A stretch of 64,000 bases of DNA. Source: Holacanthus passer (taxonomy: Eukaryota > Chordata > Actinopteri > Pomacanthidae). The stretch is from contig JAFREQ010000017.1 in assembly GCA_025331565.1 (NCBI GenBank), positions 4,752,001 to 4,816,000 of the forward strand, given 5' to 3'. Below are positions 24,561 through 36,300 of this stretch, piece by piece. The first letter of the stretch is position 1, and every line of letters starts with the position of its first letter. The position numbers and the translations under genes are program-made. The notes beneath the pieces are model-generated. The model saw only the letters and a program-made list of their open reading frames with translations, did not search any database and had not been told where the DNA came from.

Positions 24561-27500
24561 CACCCTGTTCAGTGTTTTCATGTAGTTTACTGGGAAAAGA
24601 ATGAAATATTATCGGGTTATTTTTATTGTTTCTGCTTCATGTTATCTTGACAAAGTAAAATCCCACTGTTGTTATTTGAACATTTGTTTTCATTTCAGAA
24701 TGTAAAAATCTTTCTAATGCCAGTCAGTACATTTCAGAGGAGTCAAACTACCTAAATTCATCTATAATAGATGTGTTATTATCTTATCTACAGTAACTGT
24801 GCGTGGATCAGACGACAGTAGTTCCAGTTTAGTTCCAGTTTATCTCGTCTGTCCTTTGAAAACTGTGATTCTAACCTGCACTTTGGCCACTTCTACTAAT
24901 GCTCTAATTCTCCAAGTGAATAAAACAGGACAAAGCGAATGTTGTAGAAATCAGAAAAATTAACAGGTCAGCCAATAAAACCTGTTTTAAGACACAATGT
25001 CATCGATGACTTTGTCTCTTACTTCCTGAGCTGGATGAGGTCGGCTGATCTGTCCATCATCATCAGAGCTCAGATCTTTGCTGATTAGCTGACACTCCCT
25101 TTGGTCGACGTTCAGACACGCTAAGTGTCGCTTTAGTTCTCATCATTTAACTCTCTACCTCTCTCTCCTTCATTGTTTCATTTTCTTCCTCCTCCTCCTG
25201 TCATTCAACCAATCATCAAACTACCTTCTGTTTGTAGGAGCTCTGTCCTTCGCCTCAGTTCATAGTAGATGGAGCTACACGCCTGGACGTCCGCCAGGGG
25301 AAACTCAGTAAGTAGCTGCTGTTACACAACACAGTGTTTTCCACCAGGGACATTTCCCACAAGACAGCTGAGCAAAAAGCATGAACCTTTTAACTTTGAA
25401 GTGCGGAACACATAATTATACTACACTGGTATTTTTTGTGAGATAGATAAGACTGAAGGTGGTAAACTATATAGACACATATATATACACACGTGAGTTT
25501 CCCCTCCAGTATATTTTAGATCAAACCTGGACTCACCTGGTCAGTCTGCTGTTTGTTGTTCTAACATGTTATATAACATATTACAAAATCTAAAATCTAA
25601 AGTCATGGTCTCACACAGTGTTTTAACACACTTTACAAAGTGGGATTATATCATGATGAGTGTTAATAGCAGCATTTATCAGCTATGAAAGAGTTTTCAA
25701 ATCAACATGACTGAAGAGGCCAAACATCTGTGACGGATCAGCAATGAACCACTATCGACTTGAGAGAACTGAGAATGAGTCTGGCACAGGAAGCAGTTCA
25801 CTAAACCTCCCCATCCATAGGTGTTTTATCAGAGGTGGACGTCAGCAGGTCACGCCAGCTCCAGCTCTCTGCACAACCATGGTCCCAACTTCTGTTAGGG
25901 ATTACTGTCCACAGTCAGAGTCCTCTATAGGCAGCAGCCCACAAGGGTTTTGAGAAGCTGAGACCAGGTAGAACCTGTTCCTCCTCCACAGATACAACAG
26001 TCCGGTGGTTTGACAGTGAACAAACAGCCTGTGTTTGATCCTCCAGGCTGCTAACCAGACAAACAGTGAGGATATACTCCCACTCTTTACATCCTGTAGT
26101 GGATTTCTCTCTGATCCGCGTCATGTGATGGATCTACCAGAGATCAGGTGGTTTATTTCCACCTGAAGACAAATCGCTGTTCAATCCAGCGTTGTCATGT
26201 CATATTGTCTGAATGCATGCACCATGAATCAATGGATTATGGGAACCAGAAGGCTAAAGAGGATTCACTACTTCACTGCATATGGATGAGCTTAAAAATA
26301 GAAACAGGGGTTATTGATCGTTTATGACTTTCTGTTGATTGTAAAAGTCCTTGCTGATAACCTGACCTACTCCTCTGACCTGCTTTCTTCAGATGACTGC
26401 TGGTTACTTTCTGCCATCGCGTCTCTCTCTGTGCATCGCTTCCTGCTCGAGAAGGTCATGCCTCTAGGACAGAGCTTCGAAGACGGATACAACGGCTGCT
26501 TCACCTTCAGGGTAAATACCTGAGCGACGCCTCACATGCTGCAGTCTGTGCACAAACATGCAGATGTCATTTTTTTCCAAAGCTGAACACAAAAATGTGG
26601 CTTTCGTCTAGATTTTCTGCATTTTCCACATGATGGCAGATTTTGGAAAATTTCTGAAACAATCGAGGATGAGAGACTTTTTATGGTCATTGTAAAGTTG
26701 GTATAGTTGTAAACTCTCTGTGTGTAGTTCTGGCAGTACGGTCAGTGGGAGGAGGTGAGAATAGACGACTTGTTGCCGACTCAGGACAACAATCTGATCT
26801 ACCTCAGCTCTCCGGACAAACATGAGTTCTGGAGCTCCCTGCTGGAGAAGGCGTACGCCAAGTGAGTCCCTGTCAATCACTGTCACTGTCACCTTTTGTC
26901 TGTCTGAGGTGAACATGTCACATATCTCCCTGTCGATCGGCCTTTGTGTTTGAAAATGCCTTTGGACATGGTCACTTTTGTCAACCAGCTCTTTTGTCTG
27001 AAGGCTGGATTACTCCACATTTCTTCTTAAGTATCTGTATTCCCAGGTTTCACAATGTGATAGTATTTGTCAAAATTGCAAAGATGAAACTGGAACTTTT
27101 TTTTTCCAGTTTTTGAGCTGTGCAGTAAATCTGTGACATCCTGAAGTCTCAGTTAAAAGGACTCATCCTTTTATCTCTGCATGCTTTTTCCTTGTTTAAG
27201 GGAAGTCATTTATGTCTCCAGACAAAATTAAAAGATGCTTGAAAGTCCATCCTCAATACTGGAGAAGATTTACTGTCTCATCTGTTCCTCATCAGCCTCA
27301 GTTTGTCCAGTTATCAAACCGTCCGTTTACCACCTGTAATCTAATGGTTTTATCCTCCATGTGTCTTTTGTCCCAAGGCTGAAAGGTGGCTACAGAGCTC
27401 TGGACATGGGCTTCCCTCACGAGGCCATGGTTGATATGACGGGCGGGGTGGCAGAGGTTTTGAACATCGCCTCGCTGCCCAGAAACCTGCCGGCCTTCCT

Positions 27501-30136
27501 CAGAAACCTGCTGGCTAAAGGAGCGCTCATCAACTGTGCCAACTGCCAGGTAGAGTGAGGGTCAGCGGCTTGTTAGGTCTAGTTTACACACCTGCTGGAA
27601 CCACGGAGGCAGAACGCGTTCCCTTTGAATGTTTACTTGTGTGCGATGAGTCACCTGAGTGTGATTTTGCCTTGTTCTTCCGTCCTGACTGTGGGCGGAT
27701 GTTTTTTCCCTCCAGGGTCCTTTGGAGCAAAGGAATGAACTGGGGATCATGTTCAGACATGCTTACTCTCTGACTGCAGTCGAGAAGGTAAATGTCCCGA
27801 AACAAAAGTTCAACAAATGCCTGCTGACAGTGATATTTTGTGGCTCTGTCTGAGCTTGAATTGGCCTAAAACTGGAAGAAATATTAATCACAAAATGAGC
27901 AACATTATTTTCTTTTTAAACGGAGGATTTGTAAACCTGACAGCAGAAATGTAGATCCATCATCTTCCCACTAATCTCACCTTTTCTTTCTGTCTGCTTT
28001 GTCTCCCAGGTGAAAACGGCACATGGTGCTGAGTATTTGGTGCGAATCCTCAACCCCTGGGGCAACACGGAGTGGGAGGGGCCGTGGAGTGACCTGAAAG
28101 GGTTGGTACACACACACAAAGCCACAAAGGCAAGGTTTTCAGTGAGGGGTGGGCAGGTGGGTCCCAAATTACACCTAATACCCAGGCACATGAAATGACA
28201 CACATTGACCTCAAGGTGGTGCTGTAATAATCAAGTTTAAGTTTTCACAATTAGCTCTTAGCTTCTTTCATAATTTTAGACTTCAAAAAATCCAAAGCAA
28301 TCACCCGCACCAGCTCAGCCACTGATGTGTGACAGAGTTTGTATCACCGCGACCTGTCGACAATTCATACGACTGAAACAGCCCAGTTTTGCACATGTGA
28401 CGTCTTTGCCTCAACTTCTGAGATGCTGGGTGGAAATCATGTCTCCTCATTGGTGCAGTCAGTAAGTCATCTTCTCAGGATACAAAGGCTCAGGGTTTGA
28501 ATCCCCTGGTGGCCAAGTCCGACTTCCCAACAATGTTCTGACTCATACACACGGTGTGTTTTCATCTCCTTTTTCTCAGTTAGATAAGAAACAAGCATCC
28601 TAATGCTGTTAATCTGCTCGGACTCCGATTAACTACCTGAAACTTTGCTAACACCTGTTGATTTGTGAAATCTAGAAATAGATATATTGCACATTTAATT
28701 TGGGCTGAATATAAAAGTCTCCTCTGTCTCTGTCTCTGTCCAGTCCAGAGTGGAACACAGTGAGCGACGAGGAGCAGAAAAGACTGGAGCGAGTCCAACG
28801 GGAGGACGGCGAGTTCTGGTGACTTTTGTTGTGTCTTTGCGTCTAAACGTCTCTCTGTGACTCACATCTCTGACTGTCTGACTCCTAATGCCTGATTTCT
28901 GCACACACACTAAAACACTCTGAGTTTTAACCACGACAGGAACCACAAGGCAAACAAGAAGGTTTATCCTTGACATCACTTTCCCTCACACAGATATTTT
29001 TATTCTCGTAAGAAAAAAGACAAAGCTCCATAAACACAGCAGCTGTAATATTGCTCACTACTGACTTAACACATAATATTCTAACGTATAAGCCGTTAAG
29101 CCGGCAGCCGAGGTCGTAACGGAGCCAAATCGGTTTCAACAATGAAGACTAGTCTTACAAATGGAACTCGGTCTGTTTTAGTTAATCGAGTGTGTCCAAC
29201 ATGTTTGTAAAGATCAAACCACAGTCAGTCAGTTCACCAGTTCCTCTCTCCACCAGGATGTCGGTGTCAGACTTCAGACAAAACTTTGAGCTGATGGAGG
29301 TTTGTCACCTGACTGACACTCTCAGCAAACCAGGCTCCAGCGTGTTGCCGTGGAGCTGCGTGATGCATCATGGGAACTGGGTGCCGTGCATCACAGCAGG
29401 AGGTTCTCCCCAAGGAGGTACGACACATGATGATACAAGATGAGAAATGTCTTTATTGCTCTCTGTCAGAACAGTGTTTCTGAGAGAGAGAGAGAACAGC
29501 AGGTGAAGGACATGACACCACTGCCTTGTTGTCCTTTGTGCCAGTAATCTTGCTGGAGCCGTGTTCTGTTCAAACAGCCTGCTATAACAGGTTTTATTTG
29601 AAATGATAAAATCTGCATGTCACCTGTATCTGACCTTGCATGTTCATTGTAGATTAAGTTGAAGGTACCGGAGTCAGAAATAATTCATTCTTTAAGCTCT
29701 GAATGCTGAGGGCTTGAACCGTTAACAGCGTTAATGATCCATTAATTAGGGTTAGTTGTCAACTGACATTGAGTTTAGACAAGTTTATCTGAACAGTGAC
29801 AGTAAAAAGAACAGAACCACACACTGTCTCTCTGTTTGTTTGTGCAGGTGTGGTTCTGATTTAACCCTTATTTTGGCTTTATGTGGGATTATTTCTGACT
29901 GTCTCATATTGGCCTATTTCTACTGGATGAGTCACACCACAGCACCAATGTGAGCATTTGACAACAAGTCAACCAAGTAGAAAATTCTGGATGCTGAAGT
30001 TAATGCTTTGGCTGCAGTCGTCACAGTGAGAGACGAATTCAGGAAATGGTTCCTGTTCACATTCATATTCATTTGCACACTTCATTTTAGAAGTTAAAGG
30101 CTAAAGAATGCAGTTTAAAGAAAAGTGTAGAACTAA

Positions 30137-30202
<66 letters not shown>

Positions 30203-30358
30203 TTGTTCTGGCGGAACCCTCAGTTCTACTTCGTCCTGTCGGAGGTGGACAGCGACACAGCCGGCCGTCAGAAGGCCTGCTCCTTCGTTTTAGCTCTGAT
30301 GCAGAAACACCAGAGACGCAGAGGCGTTAACCTGGCCATAGCCCTGCATATATACCCG

Positions 30359-30395
<37 letters not shown>

Positions 30396-33300
30396 TAAGC
30401 AAATGATTCAGAATATTGACTGAACAATCACTGAAGCAGTAGTGGAGAGTAAGAGTACATTTACTGAAGTACTGTGTGTTTTGAGGTACTTGTACTTTAC
30501 TCTAGTACTTCCATTTCATGCTCCTTTATACCTCAGCTTCACAACATTTCAAAAGGGAAATTTTGGACTTTTTTCTCCCCTACATCTATTTTATAGGTGT
30601 ATTTACTAGTAAGTTACTTTTCAGGTCAAGATTTCAAATGAAAACACACAAGTCACATTTTTAAATTAAACTGTTCAAATTATCCAGTATCTCACAAAAA
30701 AATCAAAGATGCGAGAAAAGTTCAAAAAAATTTGAAAGATTTGTGTATCAGAACTTTGTTTTTCTCCGTTATTATTTTCTGTATTGTAACTGTGAGCTGT
30801 CTCTCCAGGCTCATCCGAAGAATAAATATCTGTCGCCTGAGGATTTGAGCAAGCTCCGCCCGGTCCTCTGCAGCCCCCATTACTCCTCACGTCGGGAGGT
30901 GGTTCTTCGCAGCTCCCTTCCACCAGGTCGTTACATCATCGTCCCTTCCACGGCTGAGCCCAATCAGCAGGGAGCGTTCCTCCTCCGCGTGCTGACGGAG
31001 CAGGGCAACGCTGCCACGTGAGTCCTGCTGCACAGTCACGTAAAATCAATATTCAACACTTCATAACTTGTCATAATTCAGTGCATACAGCTGCAGGTCG
31101 TGAAAGGTGAACAAGAGAAATGAACATGAAACAAAGACTTGAGTCATATTTAACAGTGCAGGTCTGAAAGTGAGATCTAAACCTCTGAGAAGTCTAAAAC
31201 AGCCAGCGTTGATTATTGAGTTCACTCATCAGTGTGATTCATTGTCATTTCCACCGTGACGACAGAACTTCTGTTGTTTTTAGATGTTGAACTTTAGAAT
31301 TTGTGATCGTAAATGTGATTCTATATGTATGTTTTCATGTTTTTTTTTTCAGTCCAGCTCACAAACCAGCACCACAGGACATCTCTTCAGTAACAGAGGT
31401 AGGAGACAAATTCAATCAGTTCAATAAATACATGATCAGCGTTGGAAATTAAAGTCAGTGACCTCGTCAGAGAGTTTGAACTCAGTCAGCTCAGAGGTTC
31501 AGTTGACAGTGAGGTTCCAGAGTTGCAGTTTGATTGTGAATTAACTGCATAGAGGCAATTTGTGTGAAGTATTTAATTTAACTGAGACACAGCTGAATGT
31601 TTGTGCTTCAAGTATTTTAAAACATGTTCCGCCTGAACAGGGACTTGAACCCTGGACCCTCAGATTAAAAGTCTGATGCTCTACCGACTGAGCTATCCAG
31701 GCTCTGCTTCGACCCCTGAAACACTCCAAGGAGAAATCATTTCAGACAATCATGGTGTTCAGTTATGTGACTGTCAGATTGCTTAACTCAATGTGTGTCC
31801 TGACTGAAGGCTCCATGTTGGCGCTTGGGCAACAGATGAGTAATCGTACAGTTACAGTAATATTGTGTTCGTCATGTGGGCTGGAGCTGCAGCTCTCACA
31901 TCTGTGTGGGTTTCATTTGCTGCCTTAGTTTCCTCTAAAGTCTTTTAGACTCAAAGGTGAATGTAAGATAAGTTCAGATAAGATGTTCCTTTATTTGTGT
32001 CACAACAGGGAAATATCCAAGTATAAGTGTGAATGACTGTGTGGCTGTCTGCGTTTGCCCTGTGGTAGATGGTTTAAAGGTGGACAGGCTCCAGCTTGCA
32101 CCGGCCTTATATAATGGGTGGATAAATGTCGTTGATTTAAAACTGCCACATGAATTAAAAAGAGAAGTCAGATGATTACGTGTCCCACAATGTTGCTTCA
32201 ATACAGCTCAACTGACAGTACAGTACTCGCTAAAGTCTGAACGTACTCTGAATACAACTGATGTTAATCTGTGCAACAAGAGTCAGAAACAATCAAAGCC
32301 TTTACTTCAAGTAAGGAAAACAGATGTGTGCAAAACGTTGATTCAGTTTAAGTCTCAATGTGTCTTTGTTTAAACGAGATTACACATAAAAACTACAAAT
32401 ATAAACATATATATATCCAGGTACTTGTTTGTGAAAGTAAAGGCTCTGTATTTTCTTCCTGCAGCTTTCGTTTCCTCACCAGGCGGCGCTTCCTTCTCCT
32501 CAGTCAACCAAACAACTGTTCAAGAAGCACTGCAACAAGGTGAGGTTTGCTCACACACAGCTGCTGTACGTCCAGACCAGAGCTGGGCTCGCTAACATCC
32601 ACACACGGGTTTGAACTCCGGCCGACTTTAAGGTGCAACATGAATGTTTGCAACATTGGAAAACACCATCACAGGAATTCAATTAAAATGTCTTCACTGA
32701 ACCTGTTGGCACCTCTGGTGTGTTAAACCCACCAAAGTAAGAACATGTACATGCAATTACTGTTTGAAACCACAAACTGCAATGAGCTGTGTCTGTGTTT
32801 TGGATGTAGACGTATGGGCAGGAGTGTCTCTGTGTATAATACTGGTCCTTACGTCTTGTGTTGTAACTGTTGTGTCATCAGAAGGGCTTTTGCAAACCAG
32901 TGCACCTCCACAACCTGCTGACTGAGGCCATACAGGGAGGAGGTCAGTCATGTCTCTCTCTGCTCTCGTGGCTGGATTAATGGACTCATTCAGTCTTGTT
33001 TCTTTCAACAGAAGATTTGTTCTTTCTAAAATGTAATTTCCTCAGTGACTGAGGGAACAAGCGACAAGTCTCCCTTAGGGGCATCTATAGCTGCTCCAAA
33101 ACATAGATAAAAAACAGAACTGATTGGTTTGTTGCTCAGATTAAATCTGTATGTTTAATCTGCGTCTTAAACCAGTAAACCTTTTTTTACTTTCCTGGTG
33201 TTTCGTGACACATGACTTCATGATGTTTAAGGTCAGGATCACTAAATAGTTCGTCAATGAATCAGTCAGTTGACCTCAGTAGTTTTTAAGTCCCTCTGTC

Positions 33301-36300
33301 TCAATGTAAAAAATCAAAATAAAGGGAAAACAATATTCCTCTCTTCAAATCATCTGCTTTATTGTGTTCTGAGACGTTCGTTAAAGGGGGGAAGGCATCA
33401 AGAAGATTAAGACTTCAGTGTTACATCCTGCTGTAAAGCTGGTACTGGCAGAGGACAGGAGATGGTGACAGGTTTGGAGGAGGCTGATGCCACGGCAGGA
33501 AGGAGGATCTACAGCGTAGCTTCCTTGTAAACAGGAGAAAGAGAGAACACTTGTGTTTTTGGGATAAATTGGTTTAACTATGCATATCTGTAAAGCACAC
33601 TGGTTTGTTTGTTCAGATCCACACCCACCTCCACTGAAAGAGGCTGTTTGAGCTTCATTAACACATTTATGACCCTGATCCCTCCCACATACGATCTACA
33701 GCCAGCAGTATTCAAACAAAGACCTGAATTAGAGAAACAGCCTCATGCTTTTATAGAACTGAAATTAACATCTCCAGGTGCAAGTTTTCAATACTTGTTT
33801 GCATGTTTCCCCTGATGATCTTACTTGTGATCTTACTAACCTACTTACTTGATCTTACTTCTTCTCAGTGTTGGCCGGCAGTGAGAAGAACCTGGCTCTG
33901 GAGCACTGCAAGAGCATGGTGGTCCTCATGGATGTATCCTTGAAACATGATATTATCTCTGAACAAGCGCACACATTGTTGGACAAGAACAAAATATCAG
34001 CATGGAAAGCTGCTGTCTTATTGATTATTGTCACTGTACATTGTGAGCACATACTGACAGAGCCTGGATAGCTCAGTCGGTAGAGCATCAGACTTTTAAT
34101 CTGAGGGTCCAGGGTTCAAGTCCCTGTTCAGGCGAGACAAGTTTTAAGCTTCCTCAGAGCTGACACAAGCAGGAATGAACTTAACGAGCTGCGACTGAAG
34201 TTCTGTCACTGGCTGTTTCAGACATGTTTCCGCACTGAAGCCAGTGATTGAAATGAAATAAAAGACATCACAACTCCAATTTAGAACTCAGTATTTGTGC
34301 ATTAAGTCTTTCTTATCTGAACGTCGTATAATTGTGCACCATTGTCTCATAATGCAGTGCACAAAGAAAATATAACAGATACTCACAGCTGCAAAAATAT
34401 GAAAAAGATAAAGATGTTGGAAAACAGAAATCCACTGACAGCAGTGTTTCAAAGTTGCAGCTTTGCTCATGTTCATATTTCTTATTTACCTTGAAGCAGA
34501 CTGTTCACTCTTTAGTATTTGCTGCTGAAGCATTTTACTTTCTTTCTAAAACTTGTCTCGCCTGAACAGGGACTTGAACCCTGGACCCTCAGATTAAAAG
34601 TCTGATGCTCTACCGACTGAGCTATCCAGGCTCTGAGATGCAAAATGAAACAGCAAAAATTGCAACTACAATTCAACAGCACTGTAAAGTGAAGCCTCCA
34701 AAATGATCACGCAAATCATCTAAACCTGTTTCAACAAAAACATTTATGTATTTATTGATTCTTAAACTGTGCATGTCTCTCAGCAGTGTCTCTGTCTGTC
34801 TGTCAGGGTTGTCTCGATTTGTCTGGTTAATTTCCTTGACCTCAGTGTTTTCCTCAGAGCCAAGGCGTCGCTCAGCTCAACTGGCCAGAGTTCCAGAGTC
34901 TGTGGGACAAGATCAGGAGGTGGACGGTAAAGTTCAACACACCACAACAGCAACATCAACGAGAACAACACATGACTGTCAGCATATAATGTCTGAAGTG
35001 GAAGCTACATGAACAAATCGGCCTGTGTTCAGATGTATTGGCTGATGTTAAAATACAGTGTCTGTGATTCAGCTTTGCAAACTTGGCAATATAATTTTCT
35101 GCAAAACTCTGTCTGACCTGAACACATCTGTAGGATAATATGTCAGTATCTATGCAGTTTTTCATGCATTCAGCATGTTGTGTTGGATCTCTCCTCAGGA
35201 TATCTTCCTGGTGTTTGACAAGAACAAAACTCAGCGCCTTGAGTATGAGGAGGTCGTCCCCGCTCTGAAGGCAGCAGGTGGGACTGAGGCCACACAGCAA
35301 CTTACATTAATTAATAGCTCATTCACATTTCTCAGCTGCATGTCATAATTAATGTGCAACATGTGTGTAGTCTTTACTGGATTCTGATTTTAGTGTTCTG
35401 GTTCCACATCTGCCAGGAAAACTTAACTTACCAACAGAGGGAGCCAAACCACCTCTCTTAACTTCTTCCTCTCTGCTGTTTAACACAGTTCATTCACAAC
35501 CTGTTAAATTCACTCTGACTACATTAAATCATATATGTAGTCACATATATAATTCAAGTGTTTGAATTATATCAAGAATCATCATTTTTTGTGTTGCATG
35601 TCATCATAGTGGAAAACCCTGTGTTTACAGACATTAGTGATGTAAACCTTAATGACTCTGTATTAAAAGACCATCAGTCAGTTTGATGGTGGCTCAACTC
35701 TTTGTTTACATTCAGATCATGCATGAAGAACATTCATACTAAAGTAGGATAGTAAACCTCACTACATGTAGATTAAATCCAGTACAAATATACAAAGAGT
35801 GCAAATGCTGGACAACTGTGAGGCATCATCCATGAAGGTCTCCTTTTGTTGGTGCACTTTATTTTGAAATATTTCCCACTTAAATAATCTAGTGTGAACT
35901 TTGTCCTCTCAGCCTTTTGAATCAGTTAATTTTTAAACTGCTACTTTTACAAAGTAAAACACCAGTAAGTAAATATTAGTAAAGGAATAGTACAATGCAT
36001 AACACTCTCAATGAAACTCTATATGTGAGGTCCACTGACTGAGCGTCTCACAGGAGAAACTGTCCTGCCCATTGTCACTACGTCTGTAGAATGAAGGGAT
36101 TCATTCTGGCCAAGGATCAAATACACTCATTTCTCATTACTAACTGCAGTTGGTGTGTGGATGGTTTACTCTTTAGTACTTTGTCAAGTATGGAATTAAA
36201 CTATTTGTATTTGCTGTGGAACTGTTTCCCCCTGTTGCTTTCTAAAACATGTCTCGCCTGAACAGGGACTTGAACCCTGGACCCTCAGATTAAAAGTCTG

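Noticed and set aside
31541..31729. 62-codon minus-strand frame containing a Trp-Ile-Ala-Gln-Ser type peptide
   Set aside because: It is a translation of the antisense tRNA-Lys gene and its flanks. The RNA gene explains it.
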